A DNA stretch of 7,589 nt from Persebacter sp051008975 (GTDB taxonomy: Bacteria; Pseudomonadota; Gammaproteobacteria; Tethybacterales; Persebacteraceae), in the NCBI GenBank assembly GCA_051008975.1, contig JBPCXA010000142.1, positions 1 to 7,589 on the forward strand. Reading direction: 5' to 3'. The position numbers and the translations under genes are program-made. How positions within the stretch are numbered: position 1 is the stretch's first letter; each line of letters opens with the position of its first letter. The notes under the pieces are model-generated. The model saw only the letters and a program-made list of their open reading frames with translations, made no database searches and was not told the origin of the DNA. Positions 1-5,813 of this stretch are shown here, one piece after another.

Positions 1-21
1 CTTCGCAGGAATGGAATTAAA

Positions 22-46
22 GAGATTCCGGCTTTCGCCGGAATGG
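22..46 (+). repeat. Palindromic repeat, copy 1
   Basis: A 25-base unit whose core is the perfect palindrome ATTCCGGC-TTTC-GCCGGAAT, preceded by GAG and followed by GG. It is identical to the copy at 172-196. Bases 32-48 are also an exact 17-base inverted repeat of 75-91, so copies 1 and 2 could pair into a larger hairpin with a 26-base loop. The layout, short inverted arms around a small loop in an intergenic region, resembles neisserial dRS3 or REP-type elements. That likeness is by architecture only; I have not matched it to a named family. Confidence 0.8.
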
Positions 47-76
47 CGTATCTTAATTAAAAGGTTAAAAGTGCCG

Positions 77-123
77 CCATTCCGGCGAAAGTTTATCCTC
101 GCGAACGCGGGGACCGGAATCTC
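77..123 (-). repeat. Palindromic repeat, inverted copy with replaced loop
   Basis: Bases 77-91 and 114-123 together equal the reverse complement of the 25-base unit at 22-46. They are separated by 22 extra bases (92-113). The palindrome arms (79-85 and 114-120) are intact. The extra bases contain their own hairpin, 97-103 with 106-112, which has one G-T pair and a 2-base loop. The element therefore looks like a longer variant of the same repeat with an extended stem, or a copy that acquired an insertion. Confidence 0.7.
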
Positions 124-133
124 TTTCACCGAT

Positions 134-150
134 TCGCCGCAAAGCGGCGA
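134..150. repeat. Perfect 7-bp hairpin
   Basis: TCGCCGC at 134-140 and GCGGCGA at 144-150 form a perfect 7-bp stem around an AAA loop. It lies between the inverted repeat copy and the second direct copy. There is no T tract after it, so it does not look like an intrinsic terminator. It is probably part of the repeat mosaic. Confidence 0.6.
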
Positions 151-156
151 CAATTT

Positions 157-169
157 GCGCCTTCGGCGC
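157..169. repeat. Short GC hairpin in repeat cluster
   Basis: GCGCC at 157-161 pairs with GGCGC at 165-169 across a TTC loop. It directly precedes the second direct copy of the 25-base repeat. It is small, and a 5-bp stem in GC-rich DNA could be chance. Its position in a run of four adjacent hairpins favours it being part of the cluster. Confidence 0.45.
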
Positions 170-171
170 CG

Positions 172-196
172 GAGATTCCGGCTTTCGCCGGAATGG
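172..196 (+). repeat. Palindromic repeat, copy 2
   Basis: Identical over all 25 bases to 22-46. The similarity extends loosely further: GGAATGGAATTAA occurs at 8-20, just left of copy 1, and a near-identical string with one extra T lies at 208-221, just right of copy 2. The repeated block may thus be larger than the palindrome. Confidence 0.8.
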
Positions 197-409
197 GACG
201 GGTGGGGGGAATGGAATTTAAGGGACAGAAATGGGGGAAAGGGCAGGAATGGGACTGTGGGGGAGGCGGCGGAGGCGGGAATTTATGAATTTTGGCGGCG
301 ATTTGTCGATAAAAAGAGCGGGGCGGGGCGGCGAATTGTGGTTTTTTGTCCGATTTTTGCGTTTGGAATCGGTTGCGGCAAAAATAATGCCGAAAAAGAA
401 CGAAAACGG
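197..409. other. G-rich then mixed intergenic stretch, no gene seen
   Basis: Bases 197-285 are strongly purine and G rich on the + strand. From about 286 the sequence becomes mixed, with T runs near 342-359 and a 5-bp hairpin, CGGCA at 376-380 with TGCCG at 388-392. Short open frames cross this stretch on both strands, but none has a ribosome binding site, recognisable protein or natural end before mdh, so I treat the whole of 1-456 as non-coding. Confidence 0.6.
233..263 (+). other. Canonical putative G-quadruplex
   Basis: Four G runs fit the usual G3+/N1-7 rule: 233-237, 241-243, 251-253 and 259-263, with loops of 3, 7 and 5 bases. A further cluster of G runs at 195-209 lies just upstream. 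The G strand is the non-template strand for mdh, about 150 bases before its promoter. The pattern is directly visible; whether it folds, or affects transcription or replication, is unknown. Confidence 0.5.
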
Positions 410-417
410 TGTATAAT
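410..417 (+). promoter_or_regulatory. Probable promoter of the mdh-maeB-sdh operon
   Basis: A perfect TATAAT lies at 412-417 with TG immediately before it at 410-411, without the single spacer base of a standard extended -10. At the normal 17-base spacing the -35 position (389-394) is a poor match, so the call rests on the -10 alone. Transcription would start near 424 and give a leader of about 33 bases before the mdh ATG at 457. A GGGAGAG ribosome binding site lies at 441-447. No operator or CRP-like palindrome is evident. Confidence 0.5.
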
Positions 418-456
418 CTGCGATAGTATCTGTTTCAACCGGGAGAGTACGAATCT

Positions 457-1437
457 ATGGAAAAAAAATCCGTCAAAATCGCAGTCAGCGGCGCCGCCGG
501 GCAAATCGGCTACGCCCTTCTGTTTCGCGTCGCCTCCGGGCAATTGTTCGGCCCGAAAATGCCGGTTTTCCTGAGTTTGCTGGAAATACCGCCCTCGCTG
601 CCGGCGTTGGACGGGGTGGAAATGGAACTCGCCGACTGCGCATTTCCGACTTTGGCGGGCGTCTCCAAATCTTCGGACGCCGAAACCGCCTTCGGCGACG
701 CCGATGTCATTTTTTTGGTCGGCGCGCAGCCGCGCAAGGCGGGAATGGAACGCAAAGATTTGCTCTCCGCCAACGCCGCCATTTTCGCCGCGCAGGGACG
801 GGCGATTAACGCCGCCGCCCACAAAATGACGAACGTGCTGGTCGTCGGCAATCCGGCGAACACGAATTGTCTCATCGCAATGCAAAACGCCCCGGATATT
901 CCGCCGCGCCGCTTCGCCGCGATGACCCGCCTGGATCATAACCGCGCGATGGCGCAACTCGCCGAAAAAACCGGCGCCGCGGTCGCCGACGTAAAAAAAA
1001 TGATCATCTGGGGCAACCACTCGGCGACGCAATATCCGGATATTCATCACGCCACAATCGGCGGCGAACCGGCGACGAGTATGGTCGGGCAAAAATGGTA
1101 TCGGGAGGAAATGATTCCCGCCGTCCAGCAGCGCGGCGCGGCGATTATCAAGGCGCGCGGCGCGTCCAGCGCGGCGTCCGCGGCGTCCGCCGCCCTCGCG
1201 CATGTCCGCGACTGGGCGCTGGGCGAGGAAGATTTTCGCAGCATGGGAATCGTCTCCGAAGGCGAATACGGCGTGGAAAAAGGACTCGTGTATTCCTATC
1301 CGGTAATCTGCGAAGGCGCCGGGCGGACGAAAATCGTCTCCGATTTGGCGTGCGACGAATTCAGCGCGCAAAAAATGCGCGAAAGCGAGGCCGAATTGCG
1401 CGAAGAACGAGACGCCGTCCGGCATTTGCTGCCATGA
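457..1437 (+). CDS. mdh: Malate dehydrogenase, NAD-dependent (cytosolic type)
   Basis: Oxidises malate to oxaloacetate with NAD+ in the cytoplasm, in the TCA cycle. The protein has 326 residues, a usual length for this MDH class. The N-terminal Rossmann motif GAAGQIG lies at residues 12-18. The mobile substrate loop QPRKAGMERKD holds substrate arginines R93 and R99. VVGNPANTN (129-137) follows. The catalytic pair is D160 in TRLDHNRA, which also carries R163, and H188 in WGNHS. The conserved RGASSAASAASAAL segment follows. The set matches the cytosolic-type MDH common in Burkholderiales and other proteobacteria, not the E. coli type. The ATG at 457 has a GGGAGAG site 9 bases upstream and is followed by a run of eight A bases. 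The stop overlaps the malic enzyme start by ATGA, so the two are probably translationally coupled. Confidence 0.96.
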   Translation: MEKKSVKIAVSGAAGQIGYALLFRVASGQLFGPKMPVFLSLLEIPPSLPALDGVEMELADCAFPTLAGVSKSSDAETAFGDADVIFLVGAQPRKAGMERKDLLSANAAIFAAQGRAINAAAHKMTNVLVVGNPANTNCLIAMQNAPDIPPRRFAAMTRLDHNRAMAQLAEKTGAAVADVKKMIIWGNHSATQYPDIHHATIGGEPATSMVGQKWYREEMIPAVQQRGAAIIKARGASSAASAASAALAHVRDWALGEEDFRSMGIVSEGEYGVEKGLVYSYPVICEGAGRTKIVSDLACDEFSAQKMRESEAELREERDAVRHLLP

Positions 1438-2714
1438 GCAAAGACGCCGCCGCGTCGACGGACAAGCCCAAATCGCTCGCCGAAGCGGCGCTGGACTATC
1501 ACGCCGCCGCGCCGCCGGGCAAGACCGCGCTGGCGATCACCAAGCCCGCCTCGACGACGCGCGATTTGTCGCTGGCGTATTCGCCGGGGGTGGCGTCGCC
1601 GTGCCTGAAAATAGAACAGGAACCGGCGGCGGTGTACGACTACACGAACAAGGGCAATCTCGTCGGCGTCATCAGCAACGGCACGGCGGTGCTGGGGCTG
1701 GGAAATATCGGTCCGTCCGCCAGCAAGCCGGTGATGGAGGGCAAGGCGATGCTGTTCAAAAAATTCGCCGGGATTGACGCCTTTGACATTGAAGTGAATT
1801 CGCCGTCGCCGGAGGTGTTTATTGAGACGGTCGCCAACATATCGCCGACTTTCGGGGCGATCAATTTGGAGGACATCCGCGCGCCGGAATGCTTTTTTAT
1901 CGAGCATCGTCTGCGCCGCCGGCTGGACATTCCGGTGATGCACGACGACCAGCACGGGACGGCGGTGGTCACCGTCGCGGCGCTGCGCAACGCCCTGGAA
2001 CTGCAGAACAAAGAGGCGCGCAACATCCGAATGCTGGTGCTGGGGGCGGGGGCGGCGGCGATCGCCATCACCCGTTTGGCGATGAATTTTTTCGGACTGC
2101 AAAAGCGGCAGATTTTAATGTTTGATTCCAAGGGGCCGCTCAGCAGCGACCGCGCGCCGCAGTTGGAATCCTACAAAATGGGATTCGTGCGCGACACCCG
2201 GGTGAAGACGCTGGAAGCCGCGCTGCGCGTCTCCGATGTCGTGGTGGGCGTGGCGCGCGGCGGGCTGATCAAGCCGTATATGCTGAAAAAAATGCGCGCG
2301 AAGCCGATCATTCTGGCGATGTCCAATCCGGTGCCGGAAGTGATGCCGTCCGAAGCGGCGCAGGTGCGCGACGATTTAATTATGGCGACCGGGCGCTCCG
2401 ATTTTCCGAATCAGGTGAACAATTCCATTTGTTTTCCCTATTTGTTTCGCGCCGCTTTGGACGCGCGGGCGACGAAATTCACCGTGCCGATGTTTACGGC
2501 GGCGGTGAACGCCATCGCCGATTTGGCGCGCGAGCCGATTTTGCCGGAAGTGCGCGAGGCATCGGGCATTTCCGCCGATTTGGAATTCGGTCCCGGCTAT
2601 ATTTTGCCGAAACAATTGGATCCGCGTCTGCGCGAGCGCGTGGTGCCGGCAGTCAAAAACGCCGCCGCCGAAGTGTCCGCCGTTCCCGCGAGTTCGTTCG
2701 GGGTGGAATTGTGA
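1434..2714 (+). CDS. maeB: Malic enzyme, MaeB-like, without phosphotransacetylase domain
   Basis: Oxidative decarboxylation of malate to pyruvate and CO2, probably with NADP+ (the cofactor is inferred from family). The protein has 426 residues. N-terminal malic domain: AYSPGVA with the probable catalytic Y49, KGNLVGVISNGTAVLGLG near 73-90, EGKAMLFK with catalytic K104, metal ligands in NLED (E146, D147) and HDDQHGTA (D171, D172). NAD-binding domain: LGAGAAAIA at 203-211, SNPVPE at 297-302 and GRSDFPNQVNN at 320-330. MaeB proteins of many proteobacteria are about 750 residues, with a C-terminal phosphotransacetylase-like domain. Here the frame stops after the malic domains, with no sign of that domain downstream. 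The ATG at 1434 overlaps the mdh stop by ATGA. The frame stays open upstream into mdh, but the family N terminus (SLAEAALDYH) supports 1434. No clear Shine-Dalgarno, consistent with coupling. Confidence 0.92.
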   Translation: MSKDAAASTDKPKSLAEAALDYHAAAPPGKTALAITKPASTTRDLSLAYSPGVASPCLKIEQEPAAVYDYTNKGNLVGVISNGTAVLGLGNIGPSASKPVMEGKAMLFKKFAGIDAFDIEVNSPSPEVFIETVANISPTFGAINLEDIRAPECFFIEHRLRRRLDIPVMHDDQHGTAVVTVAALRNALELQNKEARNIRMLVLGAGAAAIAITRLAMNFFGLQKRQILMFDSKGPLSSDRAPQLESYKMGFVRDTRVKTLEAALRVSDVVVGVARGGLIKPYMLKKMRAKPIILAMSNPVPEVMPSEAAQVRDDLIMATGRSDFPNQVNNSICFPYLFRAALDARATKFTVPMFTAAVNAIADLAREPILPEVREASGISADLEFGPGYILPKQLDPRLRERVVPAVKNAAAEVSAVPASSFGVEL

Positions 2715-3085
2715 ATCGTCCGCCGGTAAAACATCTTAATTTGCTGGCGATTCGTCTGCCGCTGCCGGGGGTGCTGTCCATTTTGCACCGGATCAGCGGC
2801 GTGATTTTAATCGGCGCGCTGCCGTTCGCGCTGGCGGCGTTGCAGTGGAGCGTCGGGTCGCGCGAGGAATATACGCAGGTGGCGGAATGCTTTTCGCATC
2901 CGTTCATCAAACTTTGCGTCTGGGGGGTCGCGTGGTCGTTGTTCCATCATTTGTGCGCGGGAATCCGATTTTTGCTTTTGGATTTTCATATCGGCGTATC
3001 GCTTGCGGCGGCGCGGTTTTCGGCGGGCGCGGCGTTCGCGGCGAGCATTTTAATGACCGCCGTTTTCGGAGTTTGGCTGTGGTGA
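2711..3085 (+). CDS. sdhC: Succinate dehydrogenase cytochrome b556 subunit
   Basis: Membrane anchor subunit that holds heme b and forms part of the ubiquinone site of complex II. The protein has 124 residues and three hydrophobic helices, near 29-46, 65-90 and 103-123. The hallmark SILHRISG places S23 and R27 at the positions of the quinone-site S27 and R31 of E. coli SdhC. FHHLCAGIRFLLLD places H80 at the axial heme ligand (E. coli H84). The GTG start at 2711 forms a GTGA overlap with the malic enzyme stop. RPPVKHLNLLAIRLPLP is a normal SdhC N terminus, so this start is preferred over the open frame reaching back into maeB. A weak GGTGG lies 4 bases upstream. Stop and sdhD start again overlap by GTGA. 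Confidence 0.95.
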   Translation: MNRPPVKHLNLLAIRLPLPGVLSILHRISGVILIGALPFALAALQWSVGSREEYTQVAECFSHPFIKLCVWGVAWSLFHHLCAGIRFLLLDFHIGVSLAAARFSAGAAFAASILMTAVFGVWLW

Positions 3086-3420
3086 AAAAATCCCCGGTCG
3101 GCGCGCATTACGGTCTTCGCGACTGGATCGCGCAGCGCGCGACGGCGGCGGTGCTGGTCGCGGCGATTTTAATTTTAACCGTCGCGCTTTTGGTCTGCCG
3201 TCCGTCCGATTATGAATCGTGGCGCGCGTTTATGGACGCCGGCTGGGTGCGCGTTTTGCTGTTTTGTTCGGTGCTGGCGATTGCGTGGCACGCCTTCATC
3301 GGCGCGCGCGACATTTTTATGGATTATCTTAAACACGACGGCTTGCGTTTGTTTAAGACGATCGGCTGCATCGTATATCTCGTCGTCTGCGTCGTGTGGG
3401 CGGCGCGCATTTTATTGTGA
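3082..3420 (+). CDS. sdhD: Succinate dehydrogenase membrane anchor subunit
   Basis: Second anchor subunit of complex II. It works with SdhC to bind heme b and ubiquinone at the inner membrane. The protein has 112 residues with three hydrophobic helices, near 20-39, 55-75 and 91-111. The N-terminal GLRDWIAQR is typical of the family. In the second helix H70 matches the heme ligand H71 of E. coli SdhD, and D81-Y82 match the quinone-site D82-Y83, within WHAFIGARDIFMDYLK. The start is a GTG overlapping the sdhC stop, with GGAG at 3068-3071. The reading frame is intact; the gene is followed by an extra membrane-protein gene rather than by sdhA. Confidence 0.94.
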   Translation: MKKSPVGAHYGLRDWIAQRATAAVLVAAILILTVALLVCRPSDYESWRAFMDAGWVRVLLFCSVLAIAWHAFIGARDIFMDYLKHDGLRLFKTIGCIVYLVVCVVWAARILL

Positions 3421-3428
3421 TAACGGCG

Positions 3429-3644
3429 ATGAAACACTTGCTGCAAATTTCGCCGAAAGATTGGCTGTTTTCGTGCGCCGCGGCGGCGATCGCCGCGTTC
3501 GTTTTAATTCTCGTCGCCGAAGTAATCGGCGCGTTGTTTATTCTTCTCGCGTTTTTTGCGCTGTTGTTCGCGGCGGCGGCGTTCATTAAAGGTTTGTTTT
3601 TCGGAAATCAAACTCCGGAAAAAACCGACGGAGAGGCGGAATGA
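3429..3644 (+). CDS. Small two-helix membrane protein of unknown function (orf71)
   Basis: I do not recognise this 71-residue protein. Residues 12-58 are almost entirely hydrophobic and Ala/Leu/Phe rich, enough for two membrane helices, roughly 13-32 and 34-53, with one acidic residue (E31) at the turn or buried. The tail from 60 on is polar and acidic (TPEKTDGEAE). The ATG at 3429 has no good ribosome binding site. An in-frame GTG at 3417 makes a GTGA overlap with the sdhD stop, like the two preceding junctions, and would add four residues (MITA); either start is possible. The next gene overlaps the stop by ATGA. Placement inside the sdh operon suggests co-expression with complex II. It shows none of the SdhC or SdhD motifs, and a role in SDH assembly or stability is inference only. 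Confidence 0.75.
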   Translation: MKHLLQISPKDWLFSCAAAAIAAFVLILVAEVIGALFILLAFFALLFAAAAFIKGLFFGNQTPEKTDGEAE

Positions 3645-4069
3645 AAAACAATTTTTTTTGGATTTGGATCGCGCTTGGCACTTTGACGCTGCTTTCCGCC
3701 GCGCATCTGCTTTTGTACAGCAACGAGTCGTTTTGGCATTTTGCCGACGCCGTTATTAATGTCGGCTGGATAGCGTTATTCTTCGCCTTGGTGGTCTGCG
3801 GCATTCCGCGTTCGGACGCCGAAAAAACCGTTGCGGGAATCGGAAGGAAAGACCGGATATTTTTGACCGCGTTCTGCGCTATGGGATTGTTTTCTTTTTT
3901 GGACCTGCTTGCGGGCGACGATGAACCGTTTCCATCTTTCACCGATGTCGTTATTGATATTGGGTGGGCGGTGTTTTTCCTCGCGTGGGCGATAGGCCGG
4001 GCTTCCAACTCCAAGACAAATTCCGACTCAAAAGGCAAAAAACATGACTCTGGCAACGCGAAAGTTTGA
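3641..4069 (+). CDS. Four-helix membrane protein with internal duplication, unknown function (orf142)
   Basis: I do not recognise this 142-residue protein. It has four hydrophobic segments, near 5-25, 37-55, 72-91 and 103-119, then a polar Ser/Asn/Lys tail. The halves repeat at a constant offset of 66 residues without gaps: residues 11-50 and 77-116 share 15 of 40 identities by my count, including E29/E95, F31/F97, F34/F100, D36/D102, V38/V104, I39/I105 and GW at 42-43/108-109. Each unit is helix, acidic loop, then an F..F.D.VI..GW..F helix. The start has GGAGAGG at 3630-3636 and overlaps the previous stop by ATGA. A run of eight T bases sits at codons 4-6. The end overlaps sdhA by 26 bases, and the sdhA ribosome binding site lies inside it, so expression is probably linked. 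No link to a known complex II subunit is visible. Confidence 0.75.
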   Translation: MKNNFFWIWIALGTLTLLSAAHLLLYSNESFWHFADAVINVGWIALFFALVVCGIPRSDAEKTVAGIGRKDRIFLTAFCAMGLFSFLDLLAGDDEPFPSFTDVVIDIGWAVFFLAWAIGRASNSKTNSDSKGKKHDSGNAKV

Positions 4070-5801
4070 CGCCGTAATTGTCGGCGGCGGCGGCGCGGGC
4101 TTGCGCGCGGCGGTGGAACTGGCGCGTGGCGGTTTGCGCACGGCGGTGGTTTCCAAACTGTTTCCGACTCGCTCGCACACCGTCGCCGCGCAGGGCGGAA
4201 TTTCCGCCGCGCTCGGCAATGTCACCCCCGATAATTGGCATTGGCACATGTACGACACGGTGAAAGGTTCCGATTATCTCGGCGACCAGGACGCGATTGA
4301 ATATATGTGCCGCCACGCGGCGGACGCGGTGTATGAATTGGAACACATGGGAATGCCGTTTTCGCGTCTGGACGACGGGCGGATTTATCAGCGTCCGTTC
4401 GGCGGAATGTCGCAAAACTACGGCGGCGCGCAGGCGTCCCGCACCTGCGCCGCCGCCGACCGCACCGGACACGCGATGCTGCACACTTTGTATCAGCAGG
4501 GTTTGAAGGCGGGCGCGCATTTCTTTAATGAATATTTCGCCGTGGATCTCGTCCGCGACAAAAACGGGCGCGTCGCCGGCTGCGCGGCGGTGGAAATTGA
4601 AAGCGGCGAAATGTCTTTGTTTTGCGCGGACGCGACGGTGCTGGCGACCGGCGGCGGCGGGCGCATTTATCGCCACACGACGAACGCCTTTTCCAACACC
4701 GGCGACGGTCTCGGGATGGCGTTGCGCGCCGGGCTGCCGCTGCAGGATATGGAATTCTGGCAGTTTCATCCGACCGGAGTCGCCGGCGCGGGCGTATTAA
4801 TCACCGAAGGTTCGCGCGGCGAGGGCGGCTATCTCGTCAACGGGGACGGCGAGCGGTTTATGGAACGCTACGCGCCGAACGCGAAAGATCTGGCGGGGCG
4901 CGACGTCGTCGCGCGCGCGATGGCGGTGGAAATTTTGGAAGGACGCGGCTGCGGCGAACAAAAGGAATATGTGGAACTGAAACTCGATCATCTGGGCGAG
5001 AAAATCATCCAGGAACGCCTGCCGTCCATCCGCGAAATTGCGATCAAATTCGCGAACGTGGATCCGGTCAAAACGCCGATTCCGGTGGTGCCGACGGTGC
5101 ATTATATGATGGGCGGAATTCCGACGACGCGCTTCGGCGAGGCGATCACGCATAAAAACGGCGCGGACGAAATCATCCCCGGACTGTATGCGGTGGGCGA
5201 ATGCGCGAGCGTTTCGGTGCATGGCTCCAACCGTCTCGGCAGCAATTCGCTTTTGGATTTGGTGGTGTTCGGGCGCGCCGCCGGCAAACACATCATCGCC
5301 AACCGCGGCAAAGACGCCGCCGACGAACTGGCGGAAGACGCGGCGGATTTGCCGCGCGCGCGCGTCGCCCGCTGGGACGGCAAAAAGGACGGCGAAAAAC
5401 CCGACGTCGCGCGCGACGAGATGCGCGACACTTTGCAAAATCATTTCGGCGTCTTCCGCACCGAAGACAATATGCGCGCGGGTCTGGAAAAATTCCGCGC
5501 GGTATCGGAAAAAATGTCGCGCGCCGCGATCGCCGACAAAAGCCGCGTTTATAACACCGCGCGCATCGAGGCGATGGAGTTGGAAAACCTGATGTTGGTC
5601 GCCGCCGCGACGGTGCATTCCGCCGCCGCCCGCAAAGAAAGCCGGGGCGCGCACGCCCGCGACGACTACAAGGAACGCGACGACGCGAATTGGATTCGCC
5701 ACACTCTGTATTTTTCGGAAGGCGACCGTTTGGACTACCGCCCGGTGCAGGACAAGCCGCTGACCGTGGAAACCTTCCCGCCGAAAAAGCGGACGTATTA
5801 A
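4044..5801 (+). CDS. sdhA: Succinate dehydrogenase flavoprotein subunit
   Basis: Catalytic subunit of complex II; oxidises succinate to fumarate using covalently bound FAD on the cytoplasmic face of the membrane. The protein has 585 residues (E. coli 588). FAD dinucleotide fold VIVGGGGAGL at 11-20. RSHTVAAQGGI carries H45, the residue that takes covalent FAD. H242 (FHPTG) and R286 (LAGRDVVAR) match the E. coli active-site numbering, with H353 in VPTVHYMMGG and R397 in HGSNRLGSNSLLDL completing the substrate site. The C-terminal helical domain runs from about 440 to the end. The ATG at 4044 has AAAGG at 4031-4035. The gene overlaps the preceding membrane-protein gene by 26 bases. All key residues are intact. 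Maturation would need SdhE, whose gene begins at the right edge. Confidence 0.98.
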   Translation: MTLATRKFDAVIVGGGGAGLRAAVELARGGLRTAVVSKLFPTRSHTVAAQGGISAALGNVTPDNWHWHMYDTVKGSDYLGDQDAIEYMCRHAADAVYELEHMGMPFSRLDDGRIYQRPFGGMSQNYGGAQASRTCAAADRTGHAMLHTLYQQGLKAGAHFFNEYFAVDLVRDKNGRVAGCAAVEIESGEMSLFCADATVLATGGGGRIYRHTTNAFSNTGDGLGMALRAGLPLQDMEFWQFHPTGVAGAGVLITEGSRGEGGYLVNGDGERFMERYAPNAKDLAGRDVVARAMAVEILEGRGCGEQKEYVELKLDHLGEKIIQERLPSIREIAIKFANVDPVKTPIPVVPTVHYMMGGIPTTRFGEAITHKNGADEIIPGLYAVGECASVSVHGSNRLGSNSLLDLVVFGRAAGKHIIANRGKDAADELAEDAADLPRARVARWDGKKDGEKPDVARDEMRDTLQNHFGVFRTEDNMRAGLEKFRAVSEKMSRAAIADKSRVYNTARIEAMELENLMLVAAATVHSAAARKESRGAHARDDYKERDDANWIRHTLYFSEGDRLDYRPVQDKPLTVETFPPKKRTY

Positions 5802-5813
5802 TTGGAGAATCAC

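Noticed and set aside
233..416. Possible small protein gene beginning ATG GGA in the G-rich intergenic stretch
   Set aside because: There is no proper ribosome binding site, the translation is dominated by Gly and Arg from G runs, and it would overlap the operon promoter.
11..574. Long + strand open frame crossing the repeat region and the start of mdh
   Set aside because: It has no ribosome binding site, is built from the repeats and G-rich DNA, and runs into mdh in another frame.
1171..1188. Two tandem 9-base repeats GCGGCGTCC inside mdh
   Set aside because: They encode the conserved Ala/Ser segment of the MDH family, so this is codon repetition and not an insertion.
283..1425. Long reverse-strand open frame of 380 codons opposite mdh
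   Set aside because: Its protein is rich in Arg, His and Gly, as expected of the antisense of GC-rich coding DNA. mdh on the + strand is unambiguous.
2058..5533. Three GCGATCGC octamers (2058-2065, 3486-3493, 5526-5533), like the cyanobacterial HIP1 motif
   Set aside because: All are within genes rich in Ala-Ile codons where GCG-ATC-GC is expected from codon use. Gene content is proteobacterial.
4797..5813. Long reverse-strand open frame opposite sdhA
   Set aside because: It is an antisense shadow of a clearly conserved SdhA, with biased composition and no motif.
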